From the NCBI GenBank assembly GCA_036560485.1, contig DATBRC010000041.1, positions 1 through 64,000 on the forward strand: a stretch of DNA of 64,000 bases. Direction: 5' to 3'. Below are positions 1 to 7,460 of this stretch, one piece after another (within the stretch, counting starts at the first letter, position 1; each line of letters starts with the position of its first letter). The position numbers and the translations under genes were made by a program. This stretch comes from DATBRC01 sp036560485 (GTDB taxonomy: Bacteria; Pseudomonadota; Gammaproteobacteria; Burkholderiales; Burkholderiaceae_D). Under the pieces are notes generated by a model, which made no database searches, had not been told where the DNA came from, and saw only the letters and a program-made list of their open reading frames with translations.

Positions 1-492
1 AACCTCGCACGTTTTCATGTCGGTGATAAAGGTCGACTTTCTTTCATGAAAACCCACCAGCACGCCGCCCTTCTTGACGACATTTTTAACCGATATCCGG
101 GCACGATAACGGTAGCCCCACGTCGGCCCGTAAATCGGGCGCAACATGGTTTCTGCCTTCACTTTGCCAATGTGTTTAAGGTTGTCTTCCAATACGCGCT
201 GCTTGATCGCGACTTGTGCGGATGGATCCAGATGTTGCATCGCGCAGCCGCCGCAAATACCAAAATAATCGCATTTCGGTTTGACACGCATCGCTGATTC
301 GCGATGCAATTCGGTCATGGTGGCGGCTTCCCATTTCGGTTTTTTACGAAAGGACTGGAAACTGACAAGTTCACCCGGCAATGCGCCTTCTACAAAGATG
401 ACTTTGCCTTGTGTGCCGTCTTCGTTTTGAAGATGTCCCACACCGCGGCCGTCCATGTCGAGGGATTCAATTTCGATCATATTGCGTTGCAT
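1..492 (-). CDS. rlmD: 23S rRNA m5U1939 methyltransferase RlmD, N-terminal part (cut by window edge)
   Basis: The 164 readable residues match the N-terminus of RlmD/RumA, which uses S-adenosylmethionine to methylate U1939 of 23S rRNA. A TRAM-like RNA-binding domain covers residues 1-60. It is followed by cysteines C74, C80 and C83 in a CDYFGICGGCAMQH motif, the ligands of the family's [4Fe-4S] cluster; the fourth, C162 in MKTCEV, lies at the window edge. The catalytic SAM domain lies outside the window. The start is ATG at 492; a second ATG four codons later is an alternative. The gene is the last of the surE-pcm-nlpD-rpoS run, 146 bp after rpoS, and I see no terminator in that gap. Confidence 0.93.
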   Translation of the reverse strand, partial: MQRNMIEIESLDMDGRGVGHLQNEDGTQGKVIFVEGALPGELVSFQSFRKKPKWEAATMTELHRESAMRVKPKCDYFGICGGCAMQHLDPSAQVAIKQRVLEDNLKHIGKVKAETMLRPIYGPTWGYRYRARISVKNVVKKGGVLVGFHERKSTFITDMKTCEV

Positions 493-638
493 ACTGAGCT
501 AAAGTTTCGGGATTAGATTCGACCCGATATATGAGATGAGAAAACAGAATGGAAATGCCAACTATATTTGAAGTCGAGTCTATCTATCCGGCGTTTGAGT
601 GAACAGCATGATACTACTAGAGTCATTTCACAAATAAA

Positions 639-1658
639 TCACAATAAGGCATCTCTTCCTACACCGCGCACGGTCAATGCACGCTTCAATTTAATCAACG
701 CTTCCTGTTGAATTTGTCTTACACGCTCGCGCGTCACGCCCATCTCAGCTGCGAGCTCTTCAAGGGTTGCCGGATCATCGTTATCCAATCCGAAACGGCG
801 CATAATCACGATACGTTGTTTGTCAGGCAGTTTCGCCAGCCAATCACGCATCAACACTGTCATTTCATGATGCTCAGCGCGCGAATCAGGACCATCGGCG
901 GTATCACCCTGCAACATATCCATCAAGCTGGATTGAGGGTCATTATCCAATGGCGCATCCAGCGATGAAGCATGCTCTGAAAGCGCCAGGATATCCTGTA
1001 CATCTTCAACAGGACGATCAACCAGATGCGCAATATCTTCTGCGGTGGCATCCTTGCCGTCGTGATGCTGTGCTTCCAGGTGATATTTCGCACGGAGAAT
1101 TTGATTCAGCTCACGCACCATATGCACAGGCAGACGCACAGTGCGCGCCTGATTCATGATGGCTCGTTCAATACTCTGGCGGATCCACCATGTCGCATAA
1201 GTTGAAAAACGAAAGCCGCGTTCCGGCTCGAACTTGTCAATCGCTCGCATCAAACCGAGGTTGCCTTCTTCGATCAGATCCAGCAAAACGACACCGCGAT
1301 TAATGTAATGCTTGGCGATCGATACCACCAGACGCAGATTATGCTCAATCATCGTTTGGCGCGCTTCGAAATTGCCTTGCTTTGCCAACGTCGCAAAATG
1401 CACTTCTTGGGTCACTGTCAATAACGGACGCGTGCCGATCTGATTCAGGTAATGCTGTGTCGTATCTGTTGAAAGTTCAGCTGCAAGAACGGTTTTTAAC
1501 TCTTCAACACTACCGACGACTGCGATGATGCCGCTATCCACACCATCTGCCTCTTCAATCGCTTCCACAACAACACCATCCATGCCATTCAATGGCGAAT
1601 CGAGCGGCTCATCATCTGCCGCTTCATCGTCCGAATGTTGATGGGGATTGTGTGCCAT
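639..1658 (-). CDS. rpoS: RNA polymerase sigma factor RpoS (sigma-38)
   Basis: 339-residue group 2 sigma-70 factor for stationary phase and general stress. Residues 1-60 are acidic and poorly conserved. Region 1.2 follows at about 65-97. Region 2 (about 100-170) holds the core-binding helix and the -10 recognition/melting stretch FRFSTYATWWIRQSIERAI. Region 3 is at about 178-255. Region 4 near the C-terminus has the -35-binding helix-turn-helix TLEELAAEMGVTRERVRQIQ. The ATG abuts the nlpD stop codon with no spacing, so translation is probably coupled. In enterobacteria the main rpoS promoter lies inside nlpD; the same layout is seen here, but I cannot place a promoter with confidence. Confidence 0.97.
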   Translation of the reverse strand: MAHNPHQHSDDEAADDEPLDSPLNGMDGVVVEAIEEADGVDSGIIAVVGSVEELKTVLAAELSTDTTQHYLNQIGTRPLLTVTQEVHFATLAKQGNFEARQTMIEHNLRLVVSIAKHYINRGVVLLDLIEEGNLGLMRAIDKFEPERGFRFSTYATWWIRQSIERAIMNQARTVRLPVHMVRELNQILRAKYHLEAQHHDGKDATAEDIAHLVDRPVEDVQDILALSEHASSLDAPLDNDPQSSLMDMLQGDTADGPDSRAEHHEMTVLMRDWLAKLPDKQRIVIMRRFGLDNDDPATLEELAAEMGVTRERVRQIQQEALIKLKRALTVRGVGRDALL

Positions 1659-2609
1659 TTAACGATTAGGTAAGAATTTTGTGGGGTCGACCGGCTTGCC
1701 TTGCTGGCGAATTTCAAAATGGAGTTTGACTGCATCGGTGTCGGAATTTCCCATCTCGGCAATTTTGTCGCCTTTACTAACGGATTGCCCTTCCTTTACA
1801 AGGATGACTCTATTGTATGCATAGGCTGACAACAAATTATTGGTATGCTTGACGATCACAAGATTGCCATAGCCTCGAATGCCACTGCCGGCATACATCA
1901 CCTTGCCGGAGCCCGCAGCCAATACGGGTTGACCGGATTTTCCTGCAATATCAATTCCCTTTTTGCCCTCATCAAATGTCGCGACAACTTTGCCATCCGC
2001 AGGCCACATCCATGCGATATTTTTATCGTCACTGTTAATCAAGCTGCTTGTATCAATTGATTTATCAACTGCTTTTTCATTTGGATTGGCTTCTGTCGGA
2101 GGTAACGCCGTCACTGCGTAGTTGGCCGCATCCGGTTTTTGCAATTCAAGCAAGGCCGTTTCAGAGTAGGGCTGCTTATTCCCTAATGGACCGACTTTAT
2201 TCGGTGCAGCATTGGCTTGCACTGGTTGCGTAGCAGACAAAGATCGGACTTCAATGCCGGAAGTCGTTGCAATGCTGCTGGTTTGCGCGCCGCCGGCCTC
2301 TACCGTTGGCGGAAGAACTCGCAATACCTGATCAACCTTGATGTCATTCGCATTTTCGAGATTATTCCATGCAACCAAATCACGATAATTTTGACCAAAA
2401 TCGAGTGCGATATGAAAAAGCGTATCGCCCTTTTTCACAGTATAAAAACCATGCACATCTACCGGTTTTGCTGTTGTGACTTTGGATATGTCCGCTGTTT
2501 TCTTGTAATCCGGATTACGATCCACAATCGGTGCGGTACGTTGCGTCGTACTACATCCGGCAAGCAACATGCTAATGATTGCCAATAAAATTAATGATAT
2601 TTTTTTCAT
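1659..2609 (-). CDS. nlpD: NlpD-like murein hydrolase activator lipoprotein (LysM + degenerate M23)
   Basis: Outer-membrane lipoprotein that in related bacteria activates the amidase AmiC during septum splitting. From ATG 2609 the protein begins with a lipoprotein signal ending LLAGC (Cys19 lipidated). A LysM peptidoglycan-binding domain lies at about 55-99, then a Q/P/A-rich linker, then a C-terminal LytM/M23 domain. The zinc ligands of active M23 peptidases are missing: GIDIAG lacks the first His, and KLHFEIR has only one of the two His in HxH. It is therefore expected to be a non-catalytic activator, as in NlpD. The frame stays open upstream to 2678, but the ATG at 2609 gives the proper signal peptide. 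It follows pcm by 32 bp. Confidence 0.92.
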   Translation of the reverse strand: MKKISLILLAIISMLLAGCSTTQRTAPIVDRNPDYKKTADISKVTTAKPVDVHGFYTVKKGDTLFHIALDFGQNYRDLVAWNNLENANDIKVDQVLRVLPPTVEAGGAQTSSIATTSGIEVRSLSATQPVQANAAPNKVGPLGNKQPYSETALLELQKPDAANYAVTALPPTEANPNEKAVDKSIDTSSLINSDDKNIAWMWPADGKVVATFDEGKKGIDIAGKSGQPVLAAGSGKVMYAGSGIRGYGNLVIVKHTNNLLSAYAYNRVILVKEGQSVSKGDKIAEMGNSDTDAVKLHFEIRQQGKPVDPTKFLPNR

Positions 2610-2641
2610 TCTGAATGTATGCATTTTTACACTAATACTTT

Positions 2642-3502
2642 TTATATGGTGCCGGCGCGCAGCGGTACAAAATGGCAATCTTCCAATGTTGTACTAGTCC
2701 ACTCAAATTGACTGACACGTTCTATTAATTGCATTACTTGATGACGCGATCCAACAGGTGCAACAAGGCGGCCACCAATAGTCAACTGCTCCAATAAAGC
2801 TTGCGGCACTTCCAGCCCGGCTGCTGCCAAAATGATACCGTCAAATGGCGCTACTTGCGGCAAGCCAAGCATACCATCTCCGTAGTGCAAACGGATGTTG
2901 GCAATTCGCATCGGACGTAAATTGGTTTTGGCTAATTCATGCAATGGTTTGATACGTTCGATTGAATAGACATCTTTGGCCACCAGAGACAAGACGGCTG
3001 CCTGATAACCGCAGCCGGTTCCAATTTCAAGCACGCGATTCAAGATTCCACCATTCCTGTTATTGCGCATTACTTCAATCATGCGCGCAACAATATACGG
3101 CTGTGAAATCGTTTGGTGATAACCGATTGGCAAAGACGCATCAATATAAGCTTGGCTTGCCAGACCAGGTTCCATGAACAAATGCCGTTGTACTGCCTCC
3201 ATTGCCGCCAATACTTTGGCATCTTTGACACCCTGCTTGGAAATGCGTTCCACCATTGCCTTGCGGACCGCTGGCGACACCATTGACATCGACGATGTGG
3301 TAACCGCCTGCGCAGCTGGCTTGGACGTGACATCAGATTGCGGGCTGGACCTTGTCGCATTTTTTGTTGCGTTCTTGGCCGCATTCATGGTCGCGGTTTG
3401 TGTAGTGGCTGTTTTGGTCGAGGAAGAAGAATGTGCCGTCTTGGAAGATTTTTCGACGACTGAAGATAAAGGCAGGGGGAAGCGCTTGTTTTTGTCAGTC
3501 AT
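2642..3502 (-). CDS. pcm: Protein-L-isoaspartate O-methyltransferase with a long low-complexity N-terminal extension
   Basis: Repairs isoaspartyl residues in damaged proteins by SAM-dependent methylation. The catalytic core starts near residue 77. The family substrate motif is DASLPIGYHQTISQPYIVA, and the SAM loop VLEIGTGCGYQAAV is at about 157-170. The first 75 residues are unusual: rich in Ser, Thr, Ala, Lys and Asn, with no cysteine or hydrophobic stretch, and absent from the roughly 210-residue E. coli enzyme. The start overlaps the surE stop by 4 bp (ATGA), which supports this start. A shorter product from an internal Met (M72 or M74) cannot be excluded. Confidence 0.94.
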   Translation of the reverse strand: MTDKNKRFPLPLSSVVEKSSKTAHSSSSTKTATTQTATMNAAKNATKNATRSSPQSDVTSKPAAQAVTTSSMSMVSPAVRKAMVERISKQGVKDAKVLAAMEAVQRHLFMEPGLASQAYIDASLPIGYHQTISQPYIVARMIEVMRNNRNGGILNRVLEIGTGCGYQAAVLSLVAKDVYSIERIKPLHELAKTNLRPMRIANIRLHYGDGMLGLPQVAPFDGIILAAAGLEVPQALLEQLTIGGRLVAPVGSRHQVMQLIERVSQFEWTSTTLEDCHFVPLRAGTI

Positions 3503-4236
3503 GACAGCCCCTTCTTCAGAGCTTCCAACTGTGCTGCATGCGTCAAATCGATTTGAAGCGGCGTGATCGATACATAACCTTTTGCCGCCGCATAAAAATC
3601 CGTTCCTTCGCCTGCATCTTTGGCTGCGCCTGCCAGTCCAATCCAGAAAATTTCGCGCCCATGCGGATCATGCGTCTTAATCACTGCCTCGGACTCATGC
3701 CGCTTGCCCAAGCGTGTCGCTACTGTGGTGCGAAGACTCTCATATGGGAGATTCGGTATATTCACATTAAGCAAATAAGGTTTTTGCAACGCATCGAAAC
3801 GGCGCTGCACAATTTCCTTGGCAACCTTGGCAGCGGAATCAAGATGCACCCAATCTTTTTCAACTTGCGAAAACGCGATGGCAGGAATGCCAAACAAATA
3901 ACCTTCTGTCGCCGCGGCGACGGTACCTGAATATAACGTATCGTCGCCCATATTTTGGCCTTGATTAATCCCGGAAACCACCAGGTCGGGTTTATACGTG
4001 AGCAAGCCGGTCAACGCAACGTGTACGCAATCGGATGGCGTGCCGTTGACGAAATAGAACCCGTTGGTTGCGCGTTGCATTGACAACGGTCGATCCAGCG
4101 TCAATGAATTGGAACTGCCGGAACGATTGCTGTCAGGCGCCACCACCACTACTTCTGCGAAAGATGCAAGCGCATCAGCCAAGGCGATAATTCCTGGAGC
4201 TAAATAACCGTCGTCATTACTGATCAGAATTCTCAT
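3499..4236 (-). CDS. surE: 5'/3'-nucleotidase SurE
   Basis: 245-residue SurE-family nucleoside monophosphatase (with exopolyphosphatase activity in E. coli), important for stationary-phase survival. The metal-binding NDDG is at residues 7-10, followed by the family motifs PDSNRSGSSNSLT and SGINQGQNMGDDTLYSGT. It is the first gene of surE-pcm-nlpD-rpoS and overlaps pcm by 4 bp. About 140 bp separate it from the divergent quinone oxidoreductase. Confidence 0.96.
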   Translation of the reverse strand: MRILISNDDGYLAPGIIALADALASFAEVVVVAPDSNRSGSSNSLTLDRPLSMQRATNGFYFVNGTPSDCVHVALTGLLTYKPDLVVSGINQGQNMGDDTLYSGTVAAATEGYLFGIPAIAFSQVEKDWVHLDSAAKVAKEIVQRRFDALQKPYLLNVNIPNLPYESLRTTVATRLGKRHESEAVIKTHDPHGREIFWIGLAGAAKDAGEGTDFYAAAKGYVSITPLQIDLTHAAQLEALKKGLS

Positions 4237-4305
4237 GGCTGGATTTTACCTGAAGCACTATGTTGATTAATAAACATATTGAACATTTGCGGCATAATTG
4301 AAAAA

Positions 4306-4321
4306 TTATACGATCGTTCTA
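4306..4321. promoter_or_regulatory. Possible operator with ACGATCGT core upstream of the quinone oxidoreductase
   Basis: The divergent surE/oxidoreductase intergenic region contains the 8-bp palindrome ACGATCGT (4310-4317) followed by TCT. The half CGTTCT and the core are shared with the perfect 18-bp palindrome at 62571-62588, while the left half here is less symmetrical. Its place about 60 bp before the oxidoreductase start would suit a repressor site. This is an inference from two sites only. Confidence 0.35.
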
Positions 4322-4377
4322 TTTATGAATGCGTTCTAACTGTTTATTTAGCACCCCATCAGGAACAAGGAGATACT

Positions 4378-5358
4378 GTGAAAGCCATCGTATGCAAAAC
4401 CTGGGGCTTACCTGAAACATTAACCATTGAAGAGCTGCCTGATATTGTTGCGGCTCCTGGCGAAGTTGTCGTTGATATTCAAGCAGCCGGAGTTAACTTT
4501 CCCGATGTTTTGATCATTCAGAACAAGTATCAATTCAAGCCGGCATTACCCTTCACACCTGGCAGTGAATTCGCTGGAATAGTACGTACAGTCGGCGCTG
4601 GAGTAACACAGTACAAACCCGGTGATCAAGTCATCGCCTTTACCGGCCATGGTGCATTCGCACAGCAAATCGCAGTACCTGCACAAACTGTTATGCCAAT
4701 GCCGGCCGGAATGTCCTTCGATATCGCCGCCGCCATCACGCTCACATATGGCACTTCGCATCACGCAGTCGTCGATCGTGCGCAACTCAAAGCAGGAGAA
4801 ACCGTGTTGGTATTAGGTGCTGCCGGCGGAGTCGGTTTGGCTGCAATCGAAATCGGCAAGGTGCTTGGTGCTCGCGTCATTGCAGCTGCATCGTCCGACG
4901 AGAAACTGGCAATTTGCAAAGCGCATGGTGCTGACGCCACCATTAACTACACCACGCAAGACTTGCGTGAAGCGATCAAGAATACAACCAACGGTCAAGG
5001 GCCCGACGTCATTTACGATCCGGTTGGCGGCATCTACACAGAACCTGCTTTTCGTTCTATCGCATGGCGCGGCCGCTATTTGGTGGTTGGATTTGCCAAT
5101 GGCGAAATTCCTAAACTGCCTTTGAATTTAGCGTTGTTAAAAGGCGCGTCATTGGTTGGTGTGTTCTGGGGCGAATTTATCAAACGCGAGCCCCAAGCAA
5201 ATCATGCAGCGATGAGCGAACTGATGACATGGCTAGACGCATGGAAAATTAAACCGCATATTTCGCAGCACTACGCGTTGGCCGAGACATCCAAAGCATT
5301 GGATGATATGGCTGCCCGCAAAGTCACAGGGAAAATCGTGATTCTCCCGCAACAATAA
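4378..5358 (+). CDS. Zinc-independent NADPH:quinone oxidoreductase (MDR superfamily)
   Basis: 326-residue medium-chain dehydrogenase/reductase of the quinone reductase type. It has an N-terminal GroES-like domain (VNFPDVLIIQNKYQ, then PGSEFAG) and a Rossmann fold with LVLGAAGGVGLAAIEIGK for NADPH. The catalytic and structural zinc cysteines of alcohol dehydrogenases are absent. I chose the GTG at 4378 because AAGGAG lies 5 bp before it and the protein then begins MKAIVCKTWG, as usual for the family; the frame stays open to 4279, but that extension is not family-like. Its substrate may be a quinone or an acryloyl-type enone. Convergent with the acyl-CoA ligase downstream. Confidence 0.88.
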   Translation: MKAIVCKTWGLPETLTIEELPDIVAAPGEVVVDIQAAGVNFPDVLIIQNKYQFKPALPFTPGSEFAGIVRTVGAGVTQYKPGDQVIAFTGHGAFAQQIAVPAQTVMPMPAGMSFDIAAAITLTYGTSHHAVVDRAQLKAGETVLVLGAAGGVGLAAIEIGKVLGARVIAAASSDEKLAICKAHGADATINYTTQDLREAIKNTTNGQGPDVIYDPVGGIYTEPAFRSIAWRGRYLVVGFANGEIPKLPLNLALLKGASLVGVFWGEFIKREPQANHAAMSELMTWLDAWKIKPHISQHYALAETSKALDDMAARKVTGKIVILPQQ

Positions 5359-5429
5359 AGAGGCATCCGTTCACAATCTGCAATTCAAAAAATAAAACAG
5401 ATGCAAGAACTGCTTTTTTAACTTGCGGC

Positions 5430-6998
5430 TCAGCCATGAATAAAATGACGCTTTAGCGCATTACGATCCAATTTACCCATTGGCGTCACAGGGATCGTAT
5501 CAGATATGGCGACAAGTTTAGGTACCTTATACGCTGCCAGACGTTCTTTGCAATGTGCGCGCAATTCTTCATCGCCCGCCGTCTGACCTGGATGCAATAC
5601 GACCATCGCCATCGGCACTTCGCCCCACTTCTCGTCCGGAATCCCGGTACATATTGAGGCCGATACTGCGGGGTGGCTTCTTAGTGCATTCTCAATTTCT
5701 TCAGGCGACACGTTCTCGCCACCGGTAATAAACATGTTATCGGCGCGACCGACTATGGAAACCAACCCTTCGCTATCAGTTACAGCAAGATCGCCCGTAT
5801 AAATCCAGCCTTCTGAATCCATCAGCTTTTCTGTCCTGGCCGGATCGTTAAGGTAACCATCAAAATTATGAAAACTGCGCAAGCATAAAACGCCAACCTC
5901 GCCAGCCGGGAGAATTTTGCTATGGTCATCGCGATCGATAATTTTGTAATCGCAGCATAAAAATGGCGTGCCTACCTTGCGTGCATTCGCCTTGATATGC
6001 TCCATGCTATCTTCACGCGGCCTGAAAATAAAATTTGAAGGCCCGGCTTCAGTTTGTCCATATGCCTGAATTGTTGGAATATTTCGATCCCAGAATGGCT
6101 TTAAGGTTTTTTCAGAGCATGGAGCCGCTGCCGTCGTAATCAACTCAATTCCGGAAAAATCCGTTTCGGCAAACTTGGGATGGGCCGTCAAAAATTGCAG
6201 CATCACTTCAACGGCACCAAGCCGGTTCACCATTTTTTTATGAATAAAGTCGAGAATGATACCGGCATCAAACTGGCGCAATGTAATCGACAGGCTATTA
6301 GCCATGAAAAAACAAAAGAACACATTCCATCCGCCAATGTGAAAGAACGGAAACAGCACAAATTCACGGCTGGGAGTGGTACCGGCTGATGCTAGAAGCG
6401 CTTCAAAAACATTCCAGACCATCTGCCGATGTGGGACGATGCAAATTTTGGGTACGGCTGTGGTTCCACCGGTATGCACATAAAGGAAAGGATCATTCAT
6501 GGCGAGCGGGACTTTTACATCACGCGGCTCAGTGGCAAGGATCGCATCATATTGCGCGCCTTTAGTGTCCCCAAATTCGATTAATGTCGGATGCGATTCC
6601 GGCAATATGCCGGCGTCCGGCAAAGTCGCAAACATATCTTCTACAAAGATGACTTGAGGCTGCTCGCGCGCTAATAGGTCTTGCAATTCAAGTTTCTGCA
6701 ACCGATAACTTAACGGACACAAAATCGCACCAATTTTGGCGGCAGCGAAGAAAAGATCAATGCATTCCTGCCGATTACGCGAGATCAATCCTATGCGGTC
6801 GCCTTTTTTAAGACCAAGCTGATCAACCAAAAAAGTCGCTACGCGACAAGCACGATCATCAATCTGCTTGTATGTGTAATAAATATTCGTTTGAGGATCA
6901 AAAATGCAATTGAGGTTTGGCGTTAATAATGCCTTTTTCCCTGAATAGTCCCCTACCCAGTTCATTGGCAATTCATCGTAATTATTTGGCAGCCCCAT
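5430..6998 (-). CDS. AMP-forming acyl-CoA ligase (class I adenylate-forming enzyme)
   Basis: 522-residue ANL-superfamily enzyme that activates a carboxylic acid to acyl-AMP and then acyl-CoA. The phosphate-binding motif YVHTGGTTAVPK is at about residue 170, the adenine motif QAYGQTEAGPS near 310, the YTGDLA aspartate motif near 400, and the hinge/C-terminal GRADNMFITGGENVSPEEIE follows. The C-terminal catalytic lysine occurs in PMGKLDRNALK. The substrate cannot be read from sequence; long-chain or aromatic acids are both possible. It stands alone on the minus strand, with a hairpin about 120 bp upstream of its start. Confidence 0.88.
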   Translation of the reverse strand: MGLPNNYDELPMNWVGDYSGKKALLTPNLNCIFDPQTNIYYTYKQIDDRACRVATFLVDQLGLKKGDRIGLISRNRQECIDLFFAAAKIGAILCPLSYRLQKLELQDLLAREQPQVIFVEDMFATLPDAGILPESHPTLIEFGDTKGAQYDAILATEPRDVKVPLAMNDPFLYVHTGGTTAVPKICIVPHRQMVWNVFEALLASAGTTPSREFVLFPFFHIGGWNVFFCFFMANSLSITLRQFDAGIILDFIHKKMVNRLGAVEVMLQFLTAHPKFAETDFSGIELITTAAAPCSEKTLKPFWDRNIPTIQAYGQTEAGPSNFIFRPREDSMEHIKANARKVGTPFLCCDYKIIDRDDHSKILPAGEVGVLCLRSFHNFDGYLNDPARTEKLMDSEGWIYTGDLAVTDSEGLVSIVGRADNMFITGGENVSPEEIENALRSHPAVSASICTGIPDEKWGEVPMAMVVLHPGQTAGDEELRAHCKERLAAYKVPKLVAISDTIPVTPMGKLDRNALKRHFIHG

Positions 6999-7296
6999 TT
7001 GATTGTTCCAGTAACTTGTTTGAAAATTGGATGACAGGCCCGGATCTTTTATTGAAACAAATTAATAATTTATCGCGTCCAGCCTGAGAGCACATCTCCA
7101 GTGTGATTCATAGTGTAATGAATAAATAGGAATTGCAAAAGAGGCAATACTCCTTTTTTATTCATGATCTTTGCGCCAGCTTAATAGAGTCGGAAAAAAT
7201 ATAAACTGAATGGTGCTTCGTTTTACTTAAAAACACGCCAACGAATAGATTGTAGTCACATGGCTAAATCCATGCTGTATTTATTTAATGTTTGGC
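6999..7296. other. Non-coding stretch upstream of the acyl-CoA ligase
   Basis: About 300 bp without a plausible gene, AT-rich. It should hold the promoter of the acyl-CoA ligase. The only clear structure is the inverted repeat at 7118-7165, listed separately. Confidence 0.6.
7118..7165. repeat. Imperfect 48-bp hairpin
   Basis: ATGAATAAATAGGA pairs with TCCTTTTTTATTCAT, and inside it ATTGC pairs with GCAAT around an AAAAGAG loop. It could be a weak terminator on the plus strand (T-rich right arm) or an operator for the ligase. It is not obviously a copy of the neighbouring MITE-like element, though both contain ATAAATAGG. Confidence 0.5.
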
Positions 7297-7460
7297 TAGA
7301 ACTCCTTTCATAAATAGGCGTATGGAGGAGTGGCGCCTGGGTGGATGCAGCGCTAGGCGTGGTGCGACGCAAAGGGCGATCCCCTTTGCTAGCAGCACAA
7401 CAACGCGATGCACCGCCCGGATCCCGCTCATGCATACGCCTATTTATGAAAGGAGTTCTA
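7297..7460. mobile_element. MITE-like palindromic element with 28-bp perfect terminal inverted repeats
   Basis: The arms 7297-7324 and 7433-7460 are perfect inverted repeats. The interior is itself an imperfect palindrome with a perfect 7-bp CAAAGGG/CCCTTTG centre (7370-7388, loop CGATC), so the whole 164 bp can fold as one long hairpin. Both ends are TA, so the element proper can be read as 7299-7458 with a TA target duplication, as in IS630/Tc1-mariner transposition. It has no credible gene of its own. The right-hand TA plus the terminal G forms the TAG stop codon of dinG (minus strand). The uninterrupted site would also have read TAG, so the insertion leaves the DinG protein unchanged. Confidence 0.7.
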
